From Demequinaceae bacterium (GTDB lineage: Bacteria; Actinomycetota; Actinomycetes; Actinomycetales; Demequinaceae), in NCBI GenBank assembly GCA_016933155.1, contig JAFGBM010000003.1:31383-95382 (forward strand): a DNA stretch of 64,000 nucleotides, written 5' to 3'. The notes below the pieces were generated by a model. The model did not search any database. It was not told the origin of the DNA and was given only the letters and a program-made list of their open reading frames with translations. Both the position numbers and the translations under genes were made by a program. Shown piece by piece: positions 10,607 to 19,611 of the stretch (position 1 is the stretch's first letter; each line of letters opens with the position of its first letter).

Positions 10607-11059
10607 TCAGATCTTGGCGAACCGTGAAATCGACCATCGGCCGATGGCGGCACCGATTCCGACGGCGGGGGCGACGACCGAGCCAAGTCCGGCCACCCCT
10701 CCGAGTCGACCCAGGTACTCGCCGACGGAGAACCCGACGAATAGGCCCAGGCCGGCAAAGGCGAGAACGTGCATGCTCTGGTTGGGGACATTGCGCAGGG
10801 CGAATCCCAGGCCCCAGCCGAGGATGGGACCCAGGAGCAGGAAAAGGAGGATGGCCATCCCGAGAACGAGGATGGCGGCCTGGGCAATCGTCCGAGAGGT
10901 GACGGCTTCTGGGGCGTTTTCTCCGGGGATGAGGGTCAGGTCGATGATTCCTCCGGTGACTGCACCCCCGATGAAGGAACCGAGAAGGACCGTCCACGGG
11001 GAGAATCGAATCGACCAGGTCGGACGGAGTCTTCCGGTCTTGGGGTCATATTCGCTCAT
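10607..11059 (-). CDS. small four-TM membrane protein heading the glycan operon
   Basis: The protein has 150 residues with hydrophobic segments near 22-45, 60-83, 92-112 and 121-140, many of them glycine-rich. I do not recognise the family. The start ATG at 11059 has TAGTCT exactly 6 nt upstream (11071-11066), indicating a leaderless transcript and the likely promoter of the five-gene operon down to the pyruvyl transferase. The 19-nt spacing to the GT2 suggests co-transcription. Confidence 0.6.
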   Translation of the reverse strand: MSEYDPKTGRLRPTWSIRFSPWTVLLGSFIGGAVTGGIIDLTLIPGENAPEAVTSRTIAQAAILVLGMAILLFLLLGPILGWGLGFALRNVPNQSMHVLAFAGLGLFVGFSVGEYLGRLGGVAGLGSVVAPAVGIGAAIGRWSISRFAKI

Positions 11060-11065
11060 GGGAGA

Positions 11066-11071
11066 AGACTA
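11066..11071 (-). promoter_or_regulatory. -10 element, leaderless promoter of glycan operon
   Basis: On the minus strand the hexamer TAGTCT is followed by TCTCCC (6 nt) and then ATG 11059. This is the same TANNNT-N6-ATG geometry as at fhaA and other genes of the window. Confidence 0.55.
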
Positions 11072-11236
11072 CGGGGAGGGGGGGGTTTGGATCGAACGGT
11101 CCGGGGAGAGGCCGGGCGAGGAAGTCCGACATCATGGCGAAGGCTGTTGCGGTCGCGGGAGGCCGACAATCATGATTTTCAAGTTCGATGCGGGGCAACC
11201 ATGCCGCGCGGCCCCCATTTGCGACACAATGGGGCG

Positions 11237-14173
11237 GTGACTTCGTTTCTCAGGCGACACCTCGGTCCGGGGACTGCGGATGTTCGTCGGATGCTCGACG
11301 CTGTTGGGCGCGACTCGATCGGGGGTCTGATCGAAGAGGCCATCCCCTCCGCCATCCTCGAGGATGTCCCCCTGGACATCCCAGCCGCCACAACCGAGCA
11401 TGAGGTTCTCGACCGGTTGAGCAAGTTCGCCGCGAAGAATCATGCCCAGGTGCAGATGATCGGCCAGGGATACTCGAACTCCATCACTCCGCAGGTCCTG
11501 AGGCGGAACATCCTGGAAAACCCGGCCTGGTACACGGCCTATACCCCGTACCAGCCGGAGATTTCCCAGGGACGGTTGGAGGCCCTTTTGGTTTTCCAGA
11601 CCATGGTCTCCGACCTCACCGGGCTTCCCATCGCCGGGGCGTCGCTTTTGGACGAGGCCACGGCCGTCACCGAGGCCGTCCTCTTGATGAAGCGTGCCCT
11701 CAAGGATGACTCGCGGCGACTCGTCGTCCTCGACGCCGAATGCCTTCCCCAGACCATTGATGTCGTGTCCGCACAAGCCGAGGTCGTCGGGCTCGACATC
11801 AGGGTCGACGTCCTCGGGGAGGATTGGGCGGCCCCCAAGGGGCTGGTAGGGGTTGTCATCCAGCAACCCGGGGTTTCGGGGGTGGTGCGGCCGGTTGAGG
11901 GGGTGGTCAAGGCCGCCCATGCTGTGGGAGGCCTGGCGGCGGTTGCGTCGGATCCGCTTGCCCTCTGTGTCGTCCTCCCCCCCGGGGAGATTGGGGCGGA
12001 TATTGCAGTGGGGTCGACCCAGCGATTCGGAGTACCCCTCTTCTTCGGGGGACCGCACGCCGCGTACATCGCAGTGCGCGAGGGCCTCGAGCGGTGCCTT
12101 CCCGGAAGACTGGTCGGAGTGTCCGTCGATGCCAAGGGGCGGAGGGCGTATCGACTCGCCCTTCAGACGCGGGAGCAGCACATCCGACGAGAGAAGGCCA
12201 CCTCCAATATCTGTACCTCCCAGGCGCTTCTGGCGATCATGACGGCCATGTACGCCGTCCATCACGGCCCGGAGGGCCTGAGGGATATTGCGGCCCACGT
12301 CCATGCGAGCGCGGTATCCCTGGCGGATGCGCTCCGGGACGTCGGGGTGACGATCGAGCACGAGGCTTTCTTCGATACCGTCATGGCCGTCGTTCCCGGC
12401 GGGGCCGAGTCCGTTGTCGCACGAGCCGCGGCGGTGGGGATCAACGTCAGGAGGGTCGGGGATGATCGGGTTGCGATGGCATGCGATGAGGTCACGACGC
12501 CGGAGATCATCAGCAGGCTTGTCGGCGCGGTGACGGCGACCGATCCCCGCCCGATCGCCCCCAGCCCCGGTGTGGCCATCCCGAGGGAGCTTCGACGGAA
12601 ATCCGGATACCTAACCCATTCGACGTTCCACCGATACCATTCCGAGACCGAACTCATGCGATACCTTCGTCGCCTCGCAGATCGGGACCTCGCCCTCGAT
12701 CGGACCATGATTCCGCTGGGCTCGTGCACCATGAAGTTGAATGCCGCCGTGGAGATGGCCCCCATCACCTGGCCGGGATTCGCCACCATTCATCCGTTCG
12801 CCCCGAGCGACCAGACCGCAGGCTATCGCGAGATGATCAGCCAACTCGAACGGTGGCTGGCGGCCATCACCGGATACGCGGCGGTGTCCGTGCAGCCGAA
12901 CGCGGGATCGCGCGGGGAGTACGCGGGGCTGCTCGCGATCCGCGCCTATCACCTGTCGCGTGGCGAGAAACGGAACGTTTGCCTCATCCCGGCATCGGCG
13001 CATGGGACGAACGCCGCCTCGGCCACCCTGGCGGGGATGAAGACCGTCATCATCGGAACGGCGTCGAATGGGGCGATCGACGTCGATGACCTCAAGGCGA
13101 AACTCCAAGCCAACAAGGGCAAGGTCGCAGCAATCATGGTGACCTATCCCTCCACGCATGGTGTCTACGAGGAAGAGATCTCGGAAGTGTGCGCACTCGT
13201 CCACGAGGCGGGGGGCCAGGTCTACATCGATGGCGCCAACCTCAACGCCCTCGTCGGTCTGGTCAAGCCGGGTCACTTCGGCGGTGATGTGTCCCACATC
13301 AATCTCCACAAGACGTTCGCCATTCCTCATGGAGGGGGAGGTCCGGGGGTGGGTCCCGTCGCCGTCGCCGAACACCTCATTCCCTTCCTTCCCGGCCTTC
13401 GGCAGACGATCCAACGTCCGGAGGAATTGGCGCGGGCCGGAGCTCCCGTGAGTGCGGCGCCCTTCGGATCGGCCGGCATTCTCCCGATTTCGTGGGCCTA
13501 CATCTCCCTGCTCGGATCGGAAGGGTTGCGACGGGCGACCGAGTTGGCGGTGCTCGCAGCCAACTACCTCGCCGTGCGTCTGGACGAGCACTTCCCGGTG
13601 CTGTACAAGGGCCCCAATGGACTGGTCGCCCACGAATGCGTCTTCGACCTCAGGCCGTTGACCGAGGCAACGGGGGTGACGGCCGAGGATGTCGCGAAGA
13701 GGCTCATCGATTTCGGCTTCCATGCACCGACGGTGTCGTTCCCCGTTCCGGGAACCCTCATGGTCGAGCCGACGGAGAGCGAAAGCCTCCACGAACTCGA
13801 TCGATTCGTCGAGGCGATGATCGCCATCAGGGGAGAGATCGCGGCCATCGAGCGAGGGGAGGGCGCGGTGGAGGATTCTCCACTTCGCCATGCTCCCCAC
13901 ACTGCCGCAGTCGTGGCATCCGATACCTGGGACAGGAAGTACTCTCGCGACCAGGCCGCCTTCCCGGTGCCGAGGCTGAAGATCACCAAGTATTGGCCGC
14001 CCGTCGGCCGTGTAGACGAATCCTTCGGCGACCGGCACCTGGTCTGTGTTTGCCCCGATCTCGAAGAGGTCGACGGGATCATGGATGACTACGACGAGGC
14101 CGACTACCTCGATGACGATGCCATCGAGGATGAGGGCGACCGATCGAGTTTCTCCGACCGGGTCAGCGACTAG
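11237..14173 (+). CDS. gcvP: glycine dehydrogenase (decarboxylating), P-protein
   Basis: P-protein decarboxylates glycine and loads the aminomethyl group on lipoyl-GcvH. From GTG 11237 (peptide MTSFLRRHLGPGT) it is 978 residues, the full-length fused form with both halves. The PLP lysine is K692 in INLHKTFAIPHGGGGPG. IPLGSCTMKLNAA and SAHGTNAASA are typical active-site loops. The C-terminus carries an unusual acidic extension of about 30 residues beyond the normal end (after HLVCVCPDLEE), rich in Asp/Glu. gcvT follows after 2 nt. I saw no glycine riboswitch upstream. An ATG at about 11200 would add 12 residues and cannot be excluded. Confidence 0.95.
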   Translation: MTSFLRRHLGPGTADVRRMLDAVGRDSIGGLIEEAIPSAILEDVPLDIPAATTEHEVLDRLSKFAAKNHAQVQMIGQGYSNSITPQVLRRNILENPAWYTAYTPYQPEISQGRLEALLVFQTMVSDLTGLPIAGASLLDEATAVTEAVLLMKRALKDDSRRLVVLDAECLPQTIDVVSAQAEVVGLDIRVDVLGEDWAAPKGLVGVVIQQPGVSGVVRPVEGVVKAAHAVGGLAAVASDPLALCVVLPPGEIGADIAVGSTQRFGVPLFFGGPHAAYIAVREGLERCLPGRLVGVSVDAKGRRAYRLALQTREQHIRREKATSNICTSQALLAIMTAMYAVHHGPEGLRDIAAHVHASAVSLADALRDVGVTIEHEAFFDTVMAVVPGGAESVVARAAAVGINVRRVGDDRVAMACDEVTTPEIISRLVGAVTATDPRPIAPSPGVAIPRELRRKSGYLTHSTFHRYHSETELMRYLRRLADRDLALDRTMIPLGSCTMKLNAAVEMAPITWPGFATIHPFAPSDQTAGYREMISQLERWLAAITGYAAVSVQPNAGSRGEYAGLLAIRAYHLSRGEKRNVCLIPASAHGTNAASATLAGMKTVIIGTASNGAIDVDDLKAKLQANKGKVAAIMVTYPSTHGVYEEEISEVCALVHEAGGQVYIDGANLNALVGLVKPGHFGGDVSHINLHKTFAIPHGGGGPGVGPVAVAEHLIPFLPGLRQTIQRPEELARAGAPVSAAPFGSAGILPISWAYISLLGSEGLRRATELAVLAANYLAVRLDEHFPVLYKGPNGLVAHECVFDLRPLTEATGVTAEDVAKRLIDFGFHAPTVSFPVPGTLMVEPTESESLHELDRFVEAMIAIRGEIAAIERGEGAVEDSPLRHAPHTAAVVASDTWDRKYSRDQAAFPVPRLKITKYWPPVGRVDESFGDRHLVCVCPDLEEVDGIMDDYDEADYLDDDAIEDEGDRSSFSDRVSD

Positions 14174-14175
14174 GC

Positions 14176-15333
14176 GTGACCCGGCACTCCCCCCTGGAGG
14201 ATAGGCACTCCGCCCTCGGCGCCTCATTGATCGAGTTCGCGGGCTGGCTCATGCCGGTCCGATACTCGTCCGATCTGGCGGAGCACGTGGCCGTCCGGAC
14301 GGGGGCGGGTCTCTTCGACCTCAGCCACATGGGCGAGATCGTGGTGACCGGTCCCGGGGCGGCCGATGCCCTTGACTTCGCCCTCGTGGGACGAGCCGGC
14401 ATAATCGAGGCCGGTCGGGCGAAGTACACGATGATTTGTGCCGAGGACGGCGGGGTCATCGATGACCTTGTCGCCTACCGGCTCGGAGCCGACAGGTTCA
14501 TGATTGTGGCGAACGCCAGCAATGCCGACGTCGTTGTTGGAGAGATCCGTCAGCGGTGCCAAGGCTTCGAGTGTGAGGTCCTGGATGAGAGCGCTCGGAC
14601 CGCCCTTGTCGCCGTCCAAGGGCCCCTCGCGCTCAAGATCGTGGAGGCAATGGTCGATCCGGGCGACGTGTCCCTGGTATCGAGCCTCCGGTATTACGCG
14701 AGCGCGACCGCCTCCGTCGACGGGAAGAGCCTCCTCATCGCCCGGACGGGATACACGGGTGAGGATGGCTTCGAGTTCTTCTGCCCGATCGATCGGGCTG
14801 GCCATCTCTGGGATCTCGCCCTGGAGAAAGGCGCCCCGATGGGCATCGCCGTATGCGGGCTCGCGGCGCGGGACACCCTCCGGCTTGAGGCCGGGATGCC
14901 CCTCTATGGCCACGAGTTGTCCTTGGAACGGACGCCGTTTGAAGCCGGGCTCGGCCGAGTCGTGCGCCTCGGAAGCCCGGAGAAACCGAGGGCCGAATTC
15001 GTCGGACAGGCGGCGCTCGGGGAGGCCGCGGCCCGGAGAAGCGCCTGGAACGAGGATCCCGAATCGGCCCCGGAAGACGCCCGCGTGCTCATCGGGCTCG
15101 AGGGGGAGGGCCGACGGTCGGCCCGTGAGGGGTATGCCGTCTTTGCAACGGAAGGGGCCGTCGGTCAGGTGACCTCGGGGGCGCCTTCGCCGACTTTGGG
15201 CCACCCGATCGCCATGGCCTACGTCCACCCCAAGTACAGCGCGGTTGGGACGCACCTCAAGGTCGACATCCGCGGACGACACGAAGAGATGGTCGTATCC
15301 GCGCTACCGTTCTATCAGAGACCGAACTACTAG
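14176..15333 (+). CDS. gcvT: aminomethyltransferase (glycine cleavage T-protein)
   Basis: T-protein releases ammonia from the aminomethyl-lipoyl arm of GcvH and makes 5,10-methylene-THF. The 385-residue protein shows LIEFAGWLMPVRY, GLFDLSHMGEIVVTG, KYTMICAEDGGVIDDL and, further on, ARTGYTGEDGFEFF, all typical of GcvT. The start is GTG 14176, 2 nt after the gcvP stop, which indicates coupling. Length is slightly above the usual 360-375 because of an insertion near residues 285-310. The methylene-THF produced is the substrate of MetF encoded a few kilobases downstream. Confidence 0.94.
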   Translation: MTRHSPLEDRHSALGASLIEFAGWLMPVRYSSDLAEHVAVRTGAGLFDLSHMGEIVVTGPGAADALDFALVGRAGIIEAGRAKYTMICAEDGGVIDDLVAYRLGADRFMIVANASNADVVVGEIRQRCQGFECEVLDESARTALVAVQGPLALKIVEAMVDPGDVSLVSSLRYYASATASVDGKSLLIARTGYTGEDGFEFFCPIDRAGHLWDLALEKGAPMGIAVCGLAARDTLRLEAGMPLYGHELSLERTPFEAGLGRVVRLGSPEKPRAEFVGQAALGEAAARRSAWNEDPESAPEDARVLIGLEGEGRRSAREGYAVFATEGAVGQVTSGAPSPTLGHPIAMAYVHPKYSAVGTHLKVDIRGRHEEMVVSALPFYQRPNY

Positions 15334-15363
15334 CGTGGGTGCCCAGGAAGGAGGGTGACTGAT

Positions 15364-15747
15364 ATGGCGAACATTCCCGATGAGTTGCGCTACACGGATG
15401 AGCACGAGTGGGTGTCCGGCGACGTCAGCGCGGGGGCCGTCGTCACGATAGGGATCACGGAGTACGCTACGGCCGCCCTGGGAGACATTGTGTATGTCGA
15501 GGCTCCCGCGGTGGGTGACACCGTCAAGGCCGGGGAGGTCTGCGGTGAACTTGAATCGACGAAGGCGGTATCGGAGTTGTACTCTCCCGTGACGGGAGTA
15601 GTCACCGAGGTGAATCAAGCCGTCCTCGATGCACCCGAGATCTTGAACAGGGATGCCTATGGGGACGGATGGCTCCTCAAGATCAAGGCTTCAGCGGCCA
15701 ATACCAAGCTCCTGAACGCTGAGCAGTACGCCGCAATCGTCGACTAG
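15364..15747 (+). CDS. gcvH: glycine cleavage system H protein
   Basis: This is the lipoyl carrier of the glycine cleavage complex. From ATG 15364 it has 127 residues. AAGGAGG at 15348-15354 is 9 nt upstream, which favours this ATG over an in-frame GTG at 15355. The lipoylated lysine is K67 in the ELESTKAVSELYSPV motif. YTDEHEWV and GITEYATAALGDIVYVE are also classical. It lies 30 nt after gcvT and closes the gcvPTH operon. No lipoate ligase or L-protein gene is present in the window. Confidence 0.95.
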   Translation: MANIPDELRYTDEHEWVSGDVSAGAVVTIGITEYATAALGDIVYVEAPAVGDTVKAGEVCGELESTKAVSELYSPVTGVVTEVNQAVLDAPEILNRDAYGDGWLLKIKASAANTKLLNAEQYAAIVD

Positions 15748-15863
15748 GAACAGCCCTCACCCTTCGGAAGGATTGGGGGTACCCACAGCGGCGACTTTGC
15801 GCGTTCGACGGAGGGATTCCAACGGACTTCCGCGCGTTTGCGTGTGAAGTGGGAGTGATGAGG

Positions 15864-15869
15864 TAAGTT
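15864..15869 (+). promoter_or_regulatory. -10 element before the C5 methyltransferase
   Basis: TAAGTT at 15864-15869 is 7 nt from ATG 15877, giving a leaderless transcript. The palindrome GTTCGAAC (15867-15874) overlaps the predicted transcription start and could be a control site. No controller (C) protein gene is visible. Confidence 0.45.
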
Positions 15870-15876
15870 CGAACAT

Positions 15877-17217
15877 ATGTTCAGCTTCGCGGATCTGTTT
15901 GCTGGCATCGGGGGGTTTCATGCTGCCCTCAGCGCTCTCGGGGGAAAAGGAGTGTTCGCCTCGGAAATTGATTCTGAGGCTCAGGCAGTCTACGAACGCA
16001 ACTGGCACATGAAGGTGGACGGGGACATCATCCCCTTGACTGAGGGTCGGATGGCGGTGCCTAGTCACGATGTTCTTACTGCGGGTTTCCCCTGTCAGCC
16101 ATTCTCCAAGTCTGGTTTTCAACGAGGAATGAGTGAGACACGTGGCACGCTCTTCTGGAATATCTGCCGGGTGCTTGAGGAGCGGAAGCCCGGAGTAGTG
16201 CTTCTTGAAAACGTGCGCAATCTTGCGGGTCCCAGACATACCGAGACCTGGGCCACCATCGTTGGCTCTCTTCGTGATCTTGGATACAAGGTGTCGAGTG
16301 TCCCAACTGTTTTTTCCCCACACCTTCTGCCTCCCACGATGGGCGGGCGACCGCAAATCAGAGATCGAGTATTCATCACGGCGACCCGGGTGGGCAGGAA
16401 GCGAGCATTGGCGGAAGTTGAGGATGAGGCCCTGGTTCCCTATCGACCGATTGAGGGTTGGGATCCATCGCTATGGAATCTCGCCTCAGATCTTCCGCTT
16501 GAGCAGGACGAATCGGTGACTGGACCCTACGCGCTTTCCGATACCGAACGACTCTGGATTGAGGTGTGGGAGGACTTCATTCAGTCGGTTAGACCGCGGA
16601 TCCCTGGGGGCAAACTTCCGGGATTCCCGATTTGGGCGGACAGTTTTCTCGACGTTCCCGAGATTGATGAGACGACTCCGGCCTGGAAGGCAGATTTTCT
16701 CCAGAAGAACAGTGAGTTCTATCTTGAGCATCGATGGGTGATTAACCAGTGGCTTCATCGCCATGATTGGCTTTCAGCGTTTCCTCCATCGCGACGGAAA
16801 CTTGAGTGGCAGGCTCAGGAAACACCTGGGTTGTGGGACGCAGTCATTCACTTCCGTCCTTCAGGAATCCGAGCGAAGAAGCCGACTTACGTTCCCGCCC
16901 TTGTTGCCATCACTCAAACGAGTGTTGTGGGTGCCCTGGGCCGACGCATCACCCCGCGAGAAGCCGCTCGATTGCAGGGTCTCCCTGACTGGTTTGACTT
17001 CGGATCACAACAGGACTCTTCCACCTACAGACAACTCGGGAACGGAGTCAACGTCGGAGCGGCGTACTTCATCATGCGTCAGCATGTGCTTGAGAACCTC
17101 GAAGACGTTGAGGTCGTCAGTTCGGGTTTGGTTGAGGCAGTGAGTCGATCATCTGCGAACCCTGACGCGGCACTACAACTTGTGCCTCTCTCGGTGCAAC
17201 TTGAGCGCAGCGCTTGA
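15877..17217 (+). CDS. DNA (cytosine-5-)methyltransferase of a type II R-M system
   Basis: This 446-residue C5 methyltransferase has the motifs in order. Motif I is DLFAGIGG (residues 6-13). Motif IV is GFPCQPFSKSG with catalytic Cys73. Motif VI is ENVRNL (E111) and motif VIII is QIRDRVFI (160-167). A target-recognition region (about 175-350) follows, then motif IX TPREAARLQGLPDWF and motif X YRQLGNGVNV. The target sequence cannot be read from this. Base composition is lower than the neighbours: 29 of 60 G/C at 16681-16740, against 42 of 60 at 14281-14340 in gcvT. It converges on the HNH nuclease gene with a 45-nt 3' overlap. The pair looks horizontally acquired. Confidence 0.93.
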   Translation: MFSFADLFAGIGGFHAALSALGGKGVFASEIDSEAQAVYERNWHMKVDGDIIPLTEGRMAVPSHDVLTAGFPCQPFSKSGFQRGMSETRGTLFWNICRVLEERKPGVVLLENVRNLAGPRHTETWATIVGSLRDLGYKVSSVPTVFSPHLLPPTMGGRPQIRDRVFITATRVGRKRALAEVEDEALVPYRPIEGWDPSLWNLASDLPLEQDESVTGPYALSDTERLWIEVWEDFIQSVRPRIPGGKLPGFPIWADSFLDVPEIDETTPAWKADFLQKNSEFYLEHRWVINQWLHRHDWLSAFPPSRRKLEWQAQETPGLWDAVIHFRPSGIRAKKPTYVPALVAITQTSVVGALGRRITPREAARLQGLPDWFDFGSQQDSSTYRQLGNGVNVGAAYFIMRQHVLENLEDVEVVSSGLVEAVSRSSANPDAALQLVPLSVQLERSA

Positions 17218-17982
17218 TGGCCAGTTGGACGATTGATCGGGACGACGAATTTCCTTTCCAGCCAAAGACGCGTAGGCGGTACCGAGTAGAACTGGTGATA
17301 GGACCACTGAATACGTCTCAGCATCGATACCGAGTAGGCCGCCATCGAACAGCCGGTGAACATCGGCGCGAAGGAGCAGGGCATTGTCGACTCGATCAGT
17401 ATCCGGTCCCCGATACGGTTCGATGTGTGCTACCTCGAGCCCTTTCAGCACATCCGCGTCAGTGATACAACACCGGTATGAGTAGGCTCGACGCACCGAA
17501 TTACGGAATTCGGAGGCCCCCGGTCGGGAGGTGATCTCCGCAAGCCGATGCTCGCGTTCGGTGGTTATCCTCGTTGGGTCGAATGACTCGCTTGCTGCGA
17601 GTTGAGTCTCAAGATCAACCTCGACGGGAACATGCCAGATTGTGCTTGGTGGGACACCGTTGACCAACAGCAGATCAAGAATCTTCCCAAGCCCTCGGTT
17701 GGTTACGGTGCCCCCGCCTCCAGAGGCAGTCCCCTCAGAAGTGTCCCCATGCCCCGGTTCACTTGGGTTTGCCTTCTCGTACCGTCCCCCGAGAGCCGTA
17801 ATGACGGCCTCAATCTTTCGGTACTTGTCCTTGAACGCGCCAGCAACCCCTTCCCCGAGGACTGCCCGTGCGACAGCGTCAATGAAATCGTTGTGAACGC
17901 TTGATCCCACTCCCTTGGGAAAATGCGGTAGACCGAGGACAGCACAGATTGCATTCATCAGGTGGTCGCGTTCGGGTGTCAC
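17173..17982 (-). CDS. HNH endonuclease, probable type II restriction enzyme
   Basis: The 269 residues include a C-terminal HNH domain: VAHIEPYRGPDTDRVDNALL with H186 and N200, then RADVHRLFDGGLLGID with H209. CC at 171-172 precedes it. The N-terminal ~110 residues are of unknown fold, followed by a Gly/Ser/Thr-rich linker (about 75-97). Tail-to-tail overlap with the C5 methyltransferase makes a cognate restriction nuclease the natural reading. The start is GTG 17982, only 4 nt after the tag stop, with TAACCT 6 nt upstream (inside the tag 3' end). It may therefore be leaderless or co-transcribed with tag. Confidence 0.8.
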   Translation of the reverse strand: MTPERDHLMNAICAVLGLPHFPKGVGSSVHNDFIDAVARAVLGEGVAGAFKDKYRKIEAVITALGGRYEKANPSEPGHGDTSEGTASGGGGTVTNRGLGKILDLLLVNGVPPSTIWHVPVEVDLETQLAASESFDPTRITTEREHRLAEITSRPGASEFRNSVRRAYSYRCCITDADVLKGLEVAHIEPYRGPDTDRVDNALLLRADVHRLFDGGLLGIDAETYSVVLSPVLLGTAYASLAGKEIRRPDQSSNWPSSAALKLHRERHKL

Positions 17983-17986
17983 CTTG

Positions 17987-18574
17987 TCAGGTTAGTCTCG
18001 CTCGACCTGTGCGGCGGGTTGAACACGACTCCAAGTGGCAGTCGACGAGCCCGCAAGCCTGCATGAGGGCGTACATCGTGACCGGGCCGACAAAAACAAA
18101 CCCCTTGGCCTTGAGGGCCTTCGCGAGAGCCCGGGACTCTTCGGTCTGGATGGGCACATCGGCCCAGGAAAGAAGTCGGCCTGGGCGAGGCTCGGCTGGA
18201 GCGTGGGACCAGACGAGGTCCGTAAGAGACTCCCCGGCGTTCCACAGGGCAACGAGCGCCTGGGCATTCGTGATGGTCGCCTCGATCTTCCTGCGATTCC
18301 GGACGACTCCCGGGTCCGCAAGGAGGCATTCGATGTCGGCCTCGTCGAAATCCGCGATCCGCCTGGCATCCCAGTCGGCAAACACGCGGCGAAAGCCCTC
18401 GCGCTTCCGCAACACGATGGCCCAGGACAGCCCGGACTGGAAGCCCTCCAGCACGATCCGTTCGAACAGTTCAGTATCGTCCCGGATGGGGCGGCCCCAC
18501 TCCTCGTCGTGATAGCGCTCCATGAGGGGGTCTCCCGTGCCGAAGCATCGGAACACGCGCGAGTTTGTCGTCAT
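17987..18574 (-). CDS. tag: DNA-3-methyladenine glycosylase I (Tag)
   Basis: Tag removes 3-methyladenine from alkylated DNA in base excision repair. From ATG 18574 it has 195 residues, the usual size. Signatures are RYHDEEWGRPIRDD, LFERIVLEGFQSGLSW, and the C-terminal zinc-binding stretch GLVDCHLESC with His and Cys ligands. The open frame extends 29 codons upstream but without family similarity. It is divergent from metF, with a 131-nt gap, and is directly followed by the HNH nuclease gene. Confidence 0.92.
   Translation of the reverse strand: MTTNSRVFRCFGTGDPLMERYHDEEWGRPIRDDTELFERIVLEGFQSGLSWAIVLRKREGFRRVFADWDARRIADFDEADIECLLADPGVVRNRRKIEATITNAQALVALWNAGESLTDLVWSHAPAEPRPGRLLSWADVPIQTEESRALAKALKAKGFVFVGPVTMYALMQACGLVDCHLESCSTRRTGRARLT
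17989..17994 (-). promoter_or_regulatory. -10 element before the HNH nuclease gene
   Basis: Minus-strand TAACCT, then GACAAG (6 nt), then GTG 17982. The hexamer lies inside the last codons of tag, so a nuclease-specific leaderless promoter embedded in the upstream gene is possible. Confidence 0.4.
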
Positions 18575-18705
18575 GGCTTCAAGTCTGGCGCACAGATGCG
18601 ACGCTGGATGAAGTAACGGCTCAGAGGGGATGCCGCGCAAACGGAGACATCCTTGGGGCATCGGTTGGAGAGAAGGCCCAGGGCCGGATAGCCTTGGCTC
18701 CCGAG

Positions 18706-19611
18706 ATGATCATTCGAGAACGAATCGCCGCGCCCAGCCCGACGCTGTCCTTCGAGTTCTTTCCCCCGCGCACCCTCGAAGGCCGGAAAGCGCTTGACGC
18801 AACCATTGCAGAGCTCGCCACGACGGAGCCCGACTTCGTTTCCGTGACCTATGGGGCATCGGGCTCGACCAGGGATTCGAGCCGCGAGGTGGTGCGGGGC
18901 ATCGCCCAAGGCTATGCCTTTCCCCCCCTGGCGCATCTGACCTGCGTATCCGCCTCGCGAACGGAATTGACGGAGATCATCGAGGAGTTCCTGGCCGAAG
19001 GGGTCCGGGGCTTCCTCGCCCTTCGCGGGGACCCTCCCCAGGGAGAGCCAGACTGGAGGCCTCATCCCGATGGACTGATCTATGCCTCTCAACTGGTTGC
19101 CTTCATTCGGGAGGTGGCGAGGGTCTATGGCCTCGGTCCGGACGAGATCAGCATCGGTGTGGCCGCTTTTCCTGGGATCCATGCCGATGAGAGGTGGCGT
19201 GTCCAGGGACTCGAGGTGCTCCAGGCCAAGCAGGACGCCGGAGCCGACTTCGCGATCACCCAGGTGTTCTTCGATGCCCACCAGTATCTCGATCTCGTCG
19301 TGGATGCCCAGGCAGCAGGGATCACCCTACCCATCCTTCCGGGGATCATCCCCGTCCTCGATTCGACCAAAGCGTCGCGACTGGAACAGATGACGGGGGT
19401 CGTCGTCCCCCCCTCGCTTCTCGCCGAACTCGCTGCCGCACCCAACGACGACGCGGCTCGATCGGTCGGAGTTGCACACGCGGCGGCCCTGGCCCGGGCA
19501 GTGCTCGAAGCGGGGGCCCCGGGCATACACGTCTATACGTTCAATCAACACCGGGCTGCACTGGAACTGGTCGACGCGCTCGATCTGGGGAGGACGGGCC
19601 GGAGGAGCTAG
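18706..19611 (+). CDS. metF: methylenetetrahydrofolate reductase (MetF)
   Basis: MetF is an FAD enzyme reducing 5,10-methylene-THF to 5-methyl-THF for methionine synthesis. From ATG 18706 the protein is 301 residues. It begins MIIRERIAAPSPTLSFEFFPPRT (split: MIIRERIAAP then SPTLSFEFFPPRT), and has SVTYGASGSTRD, FLALRGDPP and the GADFAITQVFFD segment, all characteristic. A TTG at 18694 is an alternative start. It converges with the OsmC gene (4-nt overlap). With gcvPTH upstream and metE downstream, it links glycine-derived one-carbon units to methionine. Confidence 0.94.
   Translation: MIIRERIAAPSPTLSFEFFPPRTLEGRKALDATIAELATTEPDFVSVTYGASGSTRDSSREVVRGIAQGYAFPPLAHLTCVSASRTELTEIIEEFLAEGVRGFLALRGDPPQGEPDWRPHPDGLIYASQLVAFIREVARVYGLGPDEISIGVAAFPGIHADERWRVQGLEVLQAKQDAGADFAITQVFFDAHQYLDLVVDAQAAGITLPILPGIIPVLDSTKASRLEQMTGVVVPPSLLAELAAAPNDDAARSVGVAHAAALARAVLEAGAPGIHVYTFNQHRAALELVDALDLGRTGRRS

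Noticed and set aside
11060..11236. Possible glycine riboswitch before gcvP
   Set aside because: The GGAGAGG and GGCGAAGG pieces do not form the conserved tandem aptamer core, and the usual spacing and AAACTCTCAGG-type segment are missing.
12611..14227. 538-codon minus-strand frame opposite gcvP
   Set aside because: The plus strand encodes an unmistakable P-protein over the same bases, and the antisense peptide has no recognisable features.
15748..18000. Mobile element or prophage remnant carrying the R-M genes
   Set aside because: No transposase, integrase, direct repeats or attachment site could be seen around the pair.
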